Of a DNA stretch of 64,000 nucleotides, positions 24,237 through 34,885 are shown piece by piece; the first letter of the stretch is position 1; every line of letters starts with the position of its first letter. The stretch comes from Astropecten irregularis. Its lineage: Eukaryota; Echinodermata; Asteroidea; Paxillosida; Astropectinidae. The stretch spans positions 992,001 through 1,056,000 of the forward strand of contig OZ020248.1 of assembly GCA_963971285.1 (NCBI GenBank), written 5' to 3'. Below the pieces are notes generated by a model, which worked only from the letters and a program-made list of their open reading frames with translations, was not told the DNA's origin and did not search any database. The translations under genes and the position numbers were made by a program.

Positions 24237-24704
24237 CTGATCGATAGACCATAGAAATACAGCCGTGTTAACGTAACAGATATCTCTATGTGATTGTGTA
24301 CCGAGCAGCTGGCTGATAACAGTATCTAAAGATAAACCTTCCTGTCAGTGAAGCTAGAAAGAAACCCGACTTGTACAAGTCTAATCTCCGGTGCGCCAGA
24401 TTGATTGCGCAATACACGGGTTTACACCATGGCAGCCATCTTAGATTTTCATCGCAACTTCAAAACGAGGCACTTCCACTCATGCGCACTTTCCGAAGTG
24501 TAAGCCCGTCTATTGTTGAAGACAATACACGGGTTTACACTTCGGCGGTTTTGATCGCGACTTCGATCAAGGCACTACCACGCATGCGCTTTTTTAGACG
24601 TGTAAACCCGTGTATCGAGAGAGTGAAGGGGAAACCCCTTATATGCTACGTCATAGTCTTGTACTGATGCCGTGTCCGAATTACGGGCTTCCAGAGCAGT
24701 GCAG

Positions 24705-25378
24705 TGCTACGTATGGAGGACGAAAAGTGGCCATCTGTTTTTCTGCTCTCAGAGTAGCAAAAAAGCAGATTTTACGTTTTTGTTGGATGCAATTTTCCAC
24801 TTTTCTTCTTTATTTGCTACCTCAAAAGCAGATTTAACTTTTGTAGAAACACATTTTTCTGCTTTTCTGCTAGCGGAAAAGCAGATATTAATGGTGGCCG
24901 AAAAGTGGCCATCGGCATTTCTGCCTCCTCCTACTAGTGCTGAACTGCATCTCAATTAAAGAATAATTCATATTAGCATAATTAATTAATCATCTAGCCA
25001 TCATCCAATAGACAGCCTATAATCGGGAAATTGTTCATAAGAATAATAATGTTGGACCATGGTTATGATTGGTTTCCACAGCGATCGTCTTCAATTCCCA
25101 GGAAAGGTAACCCCTCTTCACCGTCAGCGCATATAGGAAGTCGCGGTCCTCTTTAATATGAAGGCAGAAAAGCCGATGGCCACTTTTAGGCCGCCGAAAT
25201 AAGATCTGTTTTTCCGGTAGCAGAAAAATTAGTTTTTTCAAAAGTTTGATATGCTTTTGAGGTAGCAGAAAAGGAGTAAAGTGGAAAATTGCATCCAACA
25301 AAAACGTAAAATCTGTTGCTTTTTTGCAACTCGGAGAGCAGAAATACAGATGGCCACTTTTCGTCCTCCATAGCTACG
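24705..25378. repeat. Large inverted repeat (arms ~200 bp)
   Basis: Left arm 24705-24915 and right arm ~25165-25378 are reverse complements with scattered differences. Landmarks are GAGGACGAAAAGTGGCCATC, TTTTGTTGGATGCAATTTTC and GCTACCTCAAAAGCA on the left, each found inverted on the right. The loop is ~250 bp. Both arms end with AAAAGTGGCCATC-type words. Probably a fold-back transposon or two head-to-head copies. Confidence 0.8.
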
Positions 25379-25715
25379 GCTAGGTCTATTCTTGCGAGCC
25401 TCCGTGTATTTCCAATGGATTGAAGACCTAGCCCTAGCTCTAGACAAGAGATTCGGATGCAGTATATGAGTCCTAAGGCATTATCGTTACTTTGTCCCGT
25501 TCCGATAACACCGAAAGAGGGGGCTATTATAGTTCGTTGATTGAACGAACTTGACAAACGATAACGTCACGGTCTCGGATCAAGACTAGCTATGTCATTG
25601 AACTTGACTTGCGCAAACCATATGCGCATCAGATGAGGAATTTTCTAGAACGACCTGTTTTGAAATTTTCTCTCCACCGAGTGTGACAGCTGCAAATCTG
25701 AACATAACTGACAAA

Positions 25716-28700
25716 ATGAAGATCCTCGAGCTTATGATAAACGGTAAGCTTGATTAGAACAAAATAATATGGAATATATTAGTCCCACTTACTGGGCCGT
25801 TAAGAGCTCCTTTTTGAACGATTTTGACATCATCGATCGCTGTTACTTGTTAGTGCGATTGATGATGTCAAAATCGTTAAAACGGAGCTCTTAGCGGCCC
25901 AGTAAGTGGGACTAGCATGACTAGGAATATATGTTCTTCCTAATTGCTCTGTATTGCATGTAATTTTACAATACTGCCTACTTCTTGGTTCATTCTCCGG
26001 GGGTTTTATGAGCCCATATGAGGGACTATGTGGTTGTATGTGCACCATTTTGTGCCCACATAATAATACACCACCGACTCAAAGTATTTGTCTTGTTTTT
26101 GTTTACGTTTCCAGACCAAATTGATCTCAAAGCTTTCTATGAAGCTTTGGGCGAGTCCACCCATGGTGCAGTTTCTTCAAAGATTGAAGTCGTTAATAAT
26201 GGAGGTAATGGAATGGTTCAGCATGATTTGTCTCCCCCCGTCTTTTTTCTTCTCTTTTAAAGTCTTTCTCCATCCCTATATATAGTGTTTTTTCCGTTTT
26301 TTTTTATTTTTATTTTTTTTTTTGGGGGGGGGGGGGGGGCTGGAAGGGAAGGCGGCAAGCGCTCCCACACCCCCTGGGTCCACCCCTGTTAGATCCTGTA
26401 ACCCTTACATAATTTGCAGTGCATGCAAATGTGTCTCACATTTCTGTGTTTTACCATCGGCCACTATGAAGCAAACAGATGCTATATGATCCTCTTCTTT
26501 TTTCTTGACAACAGATTTCCTCATTTGTGGTTGAAAAAAATTAGTTTTAATTTTATTAACAGAAGAAAATGAAAGGAACCTGACAATTACTGAAAACGCG
26601 AGTCTGTTAATGGTCGTTTTAAATTTATAATTACTATGCCCACAGCATCAATCATGATACTCTACATTTGTGGCACTGTTAAGATCAAGCCAATGTCCAT
26701 GAATGTAAAAGAATGTGTACTGAAAGTAACAAATAGGAAATATTTTTTGTTTCTTTTATGCTCCAGTAATTAATATTGGTAAAATTATAGAGAATAATGG
26801 ACCCAACTCTGCGCAGGATGATGGGATCCATCCATTTGTGTATTGCTGTGAGTATGAAGACCCCCCATTGGAATAAGTACATTGCTAAGTTAAATAATGA
26901 TTCATGGTGTCAGTTAATTCAAAGAATTGTCAAGAATGTTAGAATTAATTTACCAGTAAACAAAAATCTGAGATTTTTTTTTATGAAATCTTTTAACTGT
27001 AAAGAAAAATAGTATCATTAAATAACCACAAGGGAAACTGACTGGATTAATTTTATAAAACGCTTGACCGACGGTTAGGAGGGCCTGAAGTTTCGATCCT
27101 ATCGGGATCTATTCTTTATCGAAGGCTAAATGAGAAGAGGACAAGAATATGCAAGTTAAGATACACATAAATGGATGAGACAATTGTAATGATATTACTG
27201 TTGTAACCATCAATTTTAAGTAATTGAAAAGTGTACTAAGAAAGTGTACTGATTGGGGCAGGATTCGAACCAGCGACCTTTCAAAAGCAAAACATTATTA
27301 TCAGATAGCCATAAGGGAAACTGTTTGAGTTAATTGCAGTTTTTTCATGACTAAAATGACTGATAATTTGTTATGCAAAATGGTAATTGCAGACTGCAGA
27401 CAATGATGGCACAAACTGTTGCTTATACAGCTTCGATCTTTTTACTTTGGAAAGCGGGGAAGGGGGGGGGGGGTTGTGACAAAGGTTTGTGTGTTTATTT
27501 TTACATCGATTATAGCGATGGTGTATATACACACACATAACTTGAATCAACTTAAGCTTGGTCAGATTAAAAAGGAATGGTTTCCACTTTCCAACCCAGT
27601 TTTCAACATGGCTGGTGTTAGTTAAAGGGATGGTACAGAACTGGTGTTTGCGACAAAACCGTTGCTGACAGTGAAAGCACATTATGTAATCCATCATATA
27701 CCTTAACTGACAAACCTGTAGAAGATTGAGGTCAATCAGCCATTTGGGCCACGAGAAAATAGTGAAAACCCGTGTACGGAGAACTGTACACATTTCAACT
27801 ATGAATAAAACGCTTCGGAGCGATTTATTCCAATCGGAAAATAGTTTCATTTATTTCTCAACGAATATGGCATTTCAGACAAAAACATTTCATGGGATGT
27901 TTTCTCCTATCATCACCATTATACTGTGTAAGTTTTATGTGAATCTGTGATTACGAAGTGTATTTTGTCTTACCAATTCTGTACCCTCCCTTTAAGGAGG
28001 TCTTAGTTAGGGAGAAATTCTGTCTTTGGGGTTTTCTACTTTTCAAACAAATCCATGAAAAGGTGGACTCTTTAGTGTGAGTACATTCTTTCAGTGATTC
28101 TTAAAAGCAGCATGCCAAGTAGATTGGCCACAGACATGGCCTCAAGCCCTTTGTGTATTATTTTGTGCATTTTTATTTCTTTTTTTCTTCAATTGTGAAT
28201 GTCCAATGGTTGCAGTAGCTTTGAATAATCACAACAAAAAATAATGGTGGATGACAAGTAAGCATTTAAGTTAAATATAATTATATAGGAATCAAGTTTC
28301 TTGTTTGCGTGGTTATAACAAACAATATCAATTCTTACAAATAACAAGGGTTGAATGCATGAAGATATTATACTAATATGACTGTTGCCTCATACCAGCA
28401 TGTGAAAATACCCTGGCAAGAGAAATGTTACTGAATATTCAAATATTTATACAGTTTCTTGAGTTGAAATAGAATCAGTTAAAGGTATTGTATCATACTT
28501 TGGTAGGAAACCAAAACAGATATGTTAACAGATTTACCTATAACTTACAGGGTACAAAGATCATGGTGCTGGCAGAAACATACAGATGAAATTGTTCTGC
28601 CTGAAATGGTGTATTTATCCAGAAATTAGTAAAACAACGACCAGACATTTTTTTTATCTTTAAAATATATAAAATAATAGTGAAAAGATTAAATAAATTC

Positions 28701-31700
28701 TGTGGGTGTTTTTCACTGTTTTGTATGGGACTGGGAATCTCAGAAATGACTTTTACTGTATCTGTCTTGATATTTCCGCCCATGAATCGGCATTTCTTTG
28801 ACAATAACAAAAGTATGATACTACCTTGAAATCAAAAAGATCTCTGAGAATGTAAGTGTTGTCCAGTATTGAGTGATAAAGTCTGTATCATAGTTGCATT
28901 CCAGCTGCCCTACCTTAGAACAACTCTAAACTTATGAGATAAATTTTGACTATAATATTTTGCCTGAATGTTGACCAGCCTCTGTAGAACTACGACTATC
29001 ACAGGACGAGTGTATTAAAAAAATTATGATAAACAATAGCTTCAACAAATAATTTACAAAACAAAAAACTTAAAACTGGGGTGGATAACTGAAAAAGAAG
29101 AACAAGAAATTAAAATGTTCTGTACATTATGTCTCTTATATTTGCACAATTGTGCATGCATGCATGCCTGTTTAGATCATATAAAATACCCAAGAACACA
29201 TTAGGCATTTGTAAAGATGCCTACGTCGCACTCTTTGATGTAATTCTGGGTAATAAACATTCATGACATTACCATTTTGGGCTATTTATAGAAGTATGGT
29301 GGAGTGCTGCTGTTTCTGGAGAGGGCAGAGGGGTTAAAAGGGTCCATAGTCTCTTTTGTCCGACATTAGTGAATGGATTTTTTGACTACTTCTCTGCTGC
29401 ATGTTGAAGTGAATTGTTTATCCTTCATGCACTCAGCCTCTTGTGTGCAGGCTGATGGGCTCATAGTGCCCAGTTTCAGGTTTTGAATAAATATTACTTG
29501 ATTGCTACAAAATGGTATATGATTGTCCACAATTTAGTAAAGAGTTTACTTTGTGGTTGAGTTAGTCACGAACATTATAGGCCCAATTGTTAGGTTGCAC
29601 ACTAGGGCCATCCATAAAGTACGTACGCACGAAGGGGAGAGGGGGGGGGGGGGGGTTGTAACCGATGTGTACGCCGCGCGTACATGGGGGGGGGGGGGGT
29701 CAGGCCAATGTGTACCGTCCGCAAACGGAAAATTTGCATAGTCATATCGCTCGAGAAATACGAGAAAAAAACACTGGGACGGTTTTATTTTTTCCTTTTT
29801 TTTCTTATTCAACTTAATAACAAAATAGCAAAATACATCTGTAAATGTATACAAACCTGTTATACTTAAGGTCATTCATTTCAGAATTTGAAAGTGACGT
29901 CCCAATAACGGTACAGGCCCCGATTACTGTGACATTTTAATGATGCTAAAATGATGTACCGCGAGAAGTGAAAAACCTAATGTGGAATGCGTATGCGTAC
30001 ATGCGTACAGACGGGGAGGGGGGTTAAAAAAAGTCGGTATTTCGTGCGTACGTACTTCATGGACGGCACCAAACATGAAACTTCAAGTTAACTCTCATAT
30101 CCATATTTCATTTCTATCCCTTTTTCTTGTTGACACATCGACGGCTTGGGTGACTGATAACTTGATAGCAAGCAAGAGCCCATTTTGAAATAATACTCAC
30201 TTCTCAAAACCTGGGGCCGATTTGTAATTAGTGTATTAATTCAACCAATATAATGAGTCACATTTCCTTTTGTTTAGCATGGGAGTTGAACATTGTTTAG
30301 ACAGCATGCATATCATTTGTGGTATTCGTGGAATGCCATTTCTTTGGTTTGCATGAAGTGAATGAATTTAATTTCCATAAATATACAATGTAATGCATGA
30401 AGTGTGTTGGTTTCTAGGCTTCTACGTCGCTCTATTCAAGCAAAGATGATTGATTTTGGATAGTGACTGAATGCAGGGGCGGGGATGAGGGCGGGTTGGG
30501 TGGGGGGACTCCAAGTCAAAACATTTCAGAGACTCAAGTTGAGTAAAAGGTCATCAAAATGTAGGCCTTTTCAAACTACAAATCTTCTATAGGAATTTTA
30601 ACATGGCGTCGACCAAAATGAAATGCTCGACCTAAGTTGAATGAAACTAACCCTTGTGAACCCATTTGTCATCACTATAAACATGATACATTTGCAATGG
30701 TGTCAGTATGAAATGTTTTCTTTAGGCATGTAAATCTATACTTTTGTCTGTCTTTTTAAAACAGCCCTTAGTATTCTCGCTTTGGTTGTGGTGTGGCTGA
30801 TAAACAAACAATGGAAGAAGCATCGGGAATACAGTGAGTATTGTTTATGTCTAAAGTACATGGAAATTAAATTGGTTGTAAATATCCCATTACCAGTAAT
30901 TAATACAAGTAATAAAGTGCTGTAAACTGCTCACCAGCCAAAATAAGACCTGAAATACATAAAAAGCTTGGAGTTCATTAGGAGGGCCTGATGTATTTTG
31001 ATCCTAACAGGATCTTTATCAAAGGCTAAATGACAAGAACAAGGGCATGGAAGTAAAAATACACATAAATAGATGAGAGGATCGGGACAAAAGAAAAGTA
31101 TCACATCACAACACTGCATAATATGTAAAAATGAGTTCCATCTTATCCCCTTTTGATTGTTATGGAAATTGGCAAGTAAACACAATAGAGATTGTATCAG
31201 TTGAATATGTACTGCTGTTGATGCACTGATGTTTCTTAGAATGTGGGGATGCGCTCAGGTCATGTTTGATGTACATGTAAATAGGAATTTGTACTGATGG
31301 AAGATAGGCCCTATACTAGGTACTTGATATTAGGCACGTTCTCACACACCAAAAAAGTGCTACCTGGGTCGCGATTTGGAGCGCGACCCAAATAGTCGCG
31401 CTCCAAATCGCACTAGTAGTGCGTCTTTTTGCAAATAGTCACGCTTTTTGGTGTGTGAGAACGTGCCTATTAAGATATACACAATCGCAGTAGTTCCCTA
31501 ATTTTTTAACACGTAATTAATTGAATTTTAACTTGAGAATCTGATTTTCACATTTATGGTGCAAGTGTAAAACTATTTGAGTATATATGTACAATGCCTA
31601 ATGGGTAAAACTATGTTGAATTAGAAAATTAGCCAAAAACATTCCTTTGGCAAGCCAGCTGTGGCCGATTTCATGGTTCTGCTTAGCACAAAAAAACAAA

Positions 31701-32988
31701 ACAGGATTAACAACCAGATTTCCATGTGTTGTGTATGTATCACTTGTGATTGTTCTTTGGCTGTTATTCTGTCCATGAATATCAAATGATATTTTTAATG
31801 GAGGTTTGTTTTATTGGGCAAGACATTTTTTGTGCTTAGCATCTCCTGAAACTGGCCCTAGTCCATACAATTCCACAAAGGTGTGATTATCCCCTTTTTT
31901 GTTGGCCATCATATATATTGTGAACCCATTTGTCATCACTAGTATAAACATGATACTTTTATAATGGTGTTAATGTGAACTTTTTTCATTAGGCATGTAC
32001 TATCTATACTTTTGTCTGTCTTTTTAAAACAGTCCTTGCAATGGCATTCGGTGTTTTGACTTTGATATTCGGTTATCTTCTGGGGACGCAGATGTACAAA
32101 AAATGGAAGAATCCTAGTGAGTATTGTTTATGTCTAAAGTACATGGAAATTAAATTGGTTGTAAATATGTCATTTCAAGTAATGAATACAAGTAATAAAT
32201 TGCTGTAAACTGCTTATCAGCCAAAATAATGATCTGAAATACATAAAATGCTTGGAGTTAGGAGGGCCTGATGCATTTCGATCCTAACAGGATCTGTATC
32301 GAAGGCCAAATGACAAGAAGACAAGAACATGGAAGTAAAAATACACATAAATATATGAGAGGATCGGGACAAAAGAAAAATATCTCATCACAACACTGCA
32401 TACCAGGCCTCTGTGTATATAAAATTAATGATTTCAATCTTGCCTTATCCCCTTCTGATTGTCATGGAAATTGGCAAGTAAACACAATAGAGATTGTATC
32501 AGTTTACTGGATATTTCTTGCTGTTGACATAGTGATTAGTTTCTTAGAATGTGGGGATTCGCTCAACTCATGTTTGATTTAAAAATAGGAATTTGTAAAG
32601 ATGGCAGATAGCCCCTATATACTAGGTACTACATATAAAGATATACACACGATCGCAGTAGTTCTTCATTTGTAAACACGTAAATCAAATTTTAACTCGA
32701 GAATCTGATTTATATGACACTTTCTTTTTGACCTCTTGCATAACCTCACCCCTCCCCCGACACTTTTGGCACAAATGTCACAAATGGCTAAGAATGATTA
32801 CTAAAATACATGGCAACGGAAGATATCACAGTGTTTAGGTTATTATGACGATATTGGCAGTTCAGCTAGAAAAATCAATTGCAATGTTTTTCTTTCTTTT
32901 CCTACTAGATCGTCCCCATGGTCAGCAGGACACACAGGCAGCAGCAGAGCGCCATCCGATGGAACCACAACATCATGTTTATGAGTGA
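25716..32988 (+). CDS. Diverged paralogue of the Fn14-like receptor, cysteine-rich domain absent
   Basis: Proposed coding exons 25716-25743, 26115-26204, 26767-26847, 30765-30833, 32033-32116 and 32909-32988 join in frame, every intron GT-AG and phase 1, to 143 residues from MKILELMIN to HHVYE. The start is the first in-frame ATG after an upstream stop. No signal peptide is seen. Residues ~10-65 are polar with one cysteine; two alternative hydrophobic helices follow (LSILALVVVWLI then KQWKKHRE; LAMAFGVLTLIFGYLLG then YKKWKNP); the tail (QQDTQAAAERHPMEPQ) is clearly homologous to that of the Fn14-like protein at 10.9-16.7 kb. Introns also align in patches to the first gene (for example 14.1 and 30.1 kb). 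Inclusion of both helices would give a two-pass protein; mutually exclusive use is equally compatible. It could be a decaying copy, but the consistent phases over six exons argue otherwise. The first three exons are the least certain. Confidence 0.55.
25780..25914. repeat. Fold-back hairpin in the paralogue's first intron
   Basis: Left arm TAGTCCCACTTACTGGGCCG and GACATCATCGATCGC; right arm gives the inverse (GATTGATGATGTC, CGGCCCAGTAAGTGGGACTA). 135 bp, starting 36 bases after the first coding exon. Confidence 0.85.
26767..26847 (+). CDS. Replacement exon at the position of the cysteine-rich exon (paralogue)
   Basis: 81 bases, acceptor TTATGCTCCAG and donor GTGAGT, phase 1-1, coding a polar stretch ending in FVYC. 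Both flanking introns align to those of the cysteine-rich exon at 11702-11845 (GCTAAGTTAAATAATGATTC follows both), but the exon interior does not. The donor lies upstream of where the original donor would be. Confidence 0.5.
27225..27325 (-). mobile_element. SINE S1 fragment
   Basis: GGGGCAGGATTCGAACCAGC (box B on the reverse strand) preceded by AAAAGTGTACTAAGAAA and followed by a degenerate head and CATAAGGGAAACTGTTTGAG. Rearranged copy. Confidence 0.5.
27625..27992. mobile_element. TIR element with TA target duplication
   Basis: AAGGGATGGTACAGAACTGG at the left and CCAATTCTGTACCCTCCCTT at the right are inverted with few mismatches; TA flanks both ends. 368 bp, non-coding. A fragment of the same right end lies in the 23698 M2 copy. 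Confidence 0.75.
28479..28830. mobile_element. MITE-like TIR element, family M1
   Basis: TTAAAGGTATTGTATCATAC at the left, AAAGTATGATACTACCTTGA at the right; the usual M1 inner blocks lie between. Confidence 0.7.
29607..30067. mobile_element. TIR element with G-tracts
   Basis: GCCATCCATAAAGTACGTAC and CGAAGGGGAGAGG at the left are mirrored by CGGGGAGGGGGG and GTACGTACTTCATGGACGGC at the right. 460 bp, with poly-G runs at 29641 and 29685. It interrupts sequence that is otherwise colinear with the first receptor gene (14.1 kb), so it postdates the gene duplication. Confidence 0.75.
30765..30833 (+). CDS. Transmembrane exon a of the paralogue
   Basis: 69 bases, acceptor TTTTTAAAACAG, donor GTGAGT, phase 1-1. 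LSILALVVVWLI plus NKQWKKHREY; closest in the window to the transmembrane exon of the first gene. Confidence 0.65.
31333..31467. mobile_element. Fold-back element with TATTA target duplication
   Basis: GGCACGTTCTCACACACCAA and its inverse TTGGTGTGTGAGAACGTGCC bound a 135-bp palindromic element; TATTA flanks both sides. The duplicated unit B shows the empty site. Confidence 0.9.
31663..31859. mobile_element. MITE-like element, family M2
   Basis: GGCCGATTTCATGGTTCTGC to GCATCTCCTGAAACTGGCCC, with the reversed core CACTTGTGATTGTTCTTTGG. It lies in the spacer between duplication units A and B. Confidence 0.7.
31919..32713. repeat. Tandem duplication unit B carrying transmembrane exon b
   Basis: Second copy of 30654-31552. 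The first ~50 intron bases after each exon are identical in the two copies. The site where unit A has the 135-bp hairpin is empty here. Confidence 0.8.
32033..32116 (+). CDS. Transmembrane exon b of the paralogue (tandem duplicate)
   Basis: 84 bases, same acceptor and donor sequence as exon a. LAMAFGVLTLIFGYLLG plus QMYKKWKNP. The flanking introns are nearly the same as those of exon a while the exon is strongly different. Confidence 0.65.
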
Positions 32989-33004
32989 ATTTTGAGAGAT
33001 ATGA

Positions 33005-33010
33005 ATTAAA
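33005..33010 (+). promoter_or_regulatory. Possible polyadenylation signal ATTAAA
   Basis: ATTAAA lies 17 bases after the stop codon of the paralogue. The 3' UTR would be very short, so this is only a candidate. Confidence 0.25.
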
Positions 33011-33161
33011 CACCTAATAACTTGAGCTTATATCATACTTATGTATCCTGAGTTTCTTTATTACTTGACTCATATGTCTGTTTTAGAGCCTTAGCTCATG
33101 CAACCCTTAGATTTCGTCTTCATTTCAAACATAAAAAAGACAATTTCTACATTAATACTAG

Positions 33162-33300
33162 TTATTGAAAAGTGAACAAAGAAAAATTGACTGGAGCGGG
33201 ATTCGAACCGGCGGACCTCCTGAATACCATATAGGCGCTCTACCAACTAAGCTATCCAGCCCTATGTTGGTGGTGACCCCAATAGTCAATTATCTTTGTT
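33162..33300 (-). mobile_element. tRNA-derived SINE (family S1), well preserved
   Basis: Reverse complement reads GGGCTGGATAGCTTAGTTGG, TAGAGCGCC, a box B GGTTCGAATCCCGCTCCAGT, then AATTTTTCTTTGTTCAC. The leader TTGACTATTGGGGTCACCAC is also present. Confidence 0.85.
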
Positions 33301-33756
33301 TGTTTTTTAAATTAATACCAGTTAATTAAACTTGTGTCCTTAAACAATACCATCTTCAAGTTTGGACGAGAGGACTACTCACCAAATGATGTTTCATCAT
33401 TTGTTGGAGAAAAAAAGGAAAATAAGACGTCCGTGCCTGAGGTTACTGGATGCCAGTTTGCTGTCTGGTGGCTCCTAGTGATGTGCAGATTGTCAGTGTG
33501 TGTGCCACAGCTGCACTGGGATACAGGTTGAAGCGTCAAAGAGTACATACAAGTGTGGCTGCATGGTGAAATGGAAGTAGAAAGGCTTCCTTTTTTTAAA
33601 ACCAGTTTTCATTGCCAAAGTCTTTGGTGAAGTTGCCTGTGAAATACTTCTCATCGTCTGAATGTCCTCTACTCTTGCAGTTTTGCTGTACTGTGAATAT
33701 GAAAGTTCCACCAACAACATTGCAAGAGGCATTATGACTAGTCTACAGCAGACATT

Positions 33757-34185
33757 TACTGTCTTGACCAACTTAACCAGCTTGACTAACTCGACCAACT
33801 TGACCAGCTCGACTTGTCTGGATGACAAACTCGATTGACTCTACCAACTTGAACAACTTGACTTAACAGCCTCGACTGCCTTGGCCGACTCGACTAATGT
33901 ACCAAACTTGATTTGTCCTAACTGACTTGACCAACTTGATTTGCCTTGACCAACTCGACTAACTTGACTATGCCTTGACCAACTTGACCCACTCAACTGC
34001 CTTGACCATCTCAACCAACTAACTTGACTTGCCTTAATGACTTGATTGCCTTGACCAACTCAACCAACTCAACTAACTTGACTATGCCTTGACCAACTCC
34101 ACATGAAGGCCTTCACAGTCGCTACTGCCTCGACCAACTCGAGGAATTCAACCAACTAGACCCACTTGACTTGCCTTGAAAGACC
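33757..34185. repeat. Degenerate CTTGACCAA / CTCGACCAA tandem array
   Basis: Dozens of short, variable units (CTTGACCAA, CTCGACTAA, CTTGACTTGCC) of 9-12 bases over 430 bp. It just follows the paralogue gene. No coding interpretation. Confidence 0.8.
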
Positions 34186-34211
34186 CTCAACTGTCACGAG
34201 CGAAATAAAAT

Positions 34212-34345
34212 CATTGAAACATGAACAAAGAAAATTGAGTGGGATTCGAACCAGCAGGCTGCATTCAGATTATCATACCTGTGCTCTAGCAACTGAGTTT
34301 ACAATGTGGTGTCCCAAATTATCTATTATTTTTGTTCATTTCCTA
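34212..34345 (-). mobile_element. SINE S1, diverged copy
   Basis: AACAAAGAAAATTGAGTGGGATTCGAACC at the 3' side in reverse, head CTCTAGCAACTGAG, and TGGTGTCCCAAATTATC leader. More diverged than the 33162 copy. Confidence 0.65.
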
Positions 34346-34529
34346 CTCAGAAAGTTTATGGACGTCACAGGTTCGAATCCCACTCCAGTAATTTGTTTTT
34401 GTCTTCCCCAGCCAGGTGTCGGTAGGTTCAATTATTTGTGTTCATTTTCTGAATGAGAGCATCAAAAACAAAGAGTGAAGGTAGGAATAATTATGAATTT
34501 CTCTTAATTAAAAAAACCCTTAAAATACA

Positions 34530-34885
34530 TTAAAAGTAGTATCATCATACTTTGGTTGTTGTCAAAGAAATACAGATTCATGGATGAAAATATCAGGGAA
34601 GATACAGTGAAAATTTCAGTCCCATACGGTGCCCACTTTTTGAGAAAATCGTGGAGAATGGCCACAGTATTTCTTAAGTCTTTTCTCTTGTATTTTTGGA
34701 TCTTGTAAAAAATCAAAAAGATTTTCGGTCGTTGTTTTACTAATTTCCGGATAAATACACCATTTCAGGCGGAAAAATTTTAACGGTAGGTTCCTACCAC
34801 CACCATCTTCATACCCTATAAGTTATAAGTAAATCTGTGAACATTTCTGTTTTGGCTTCTTACCAAAGTATGATACTACCTTTAA
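34530..34885. mobile_element. MITE-like TIR element, family M1
   Basis: TTAAAAGTAGTATCATCATA at the left, CAAAGTATGATACTACCTTT at the right. 356 bp, non-coding. Confidence 0.8.

Larger units (their letters stand above)
19194..25715. other. Repeat-rich spacer between the two receptor genes
   Basis: No conserved coding region was recognised. Contents are a G-tract at 19940-19962, a duplicated ~245-bp segment, a dispersed segment shared with 53.7 kb, an M2 copy joined to part of another TIR element, fold-backs, and a 670-bp inverted repeat (listed separately). 19.2-20.9 kb looks like plain unique AT-rich sequence. Confidence 0.5.
30654..31552. repeat. Tandem duplication unit A carrying transmembrane exon a
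   Basis: Begins TTGTGAACCCATTTGTCATC and ends near GAGAATCTGATTT. Aligns along its length with 31919-32713 at high identity except for the exon itself and a 135-bp element inserted at 31333-31467. Confidence 0.8.

Noticed and set aside
25186-25557. Minus-strand 123-codon frame with the inverted repeat
   Set aside because: It lies in the arm of the inverted repeat at 24705-25378, with no domain and no splice support.
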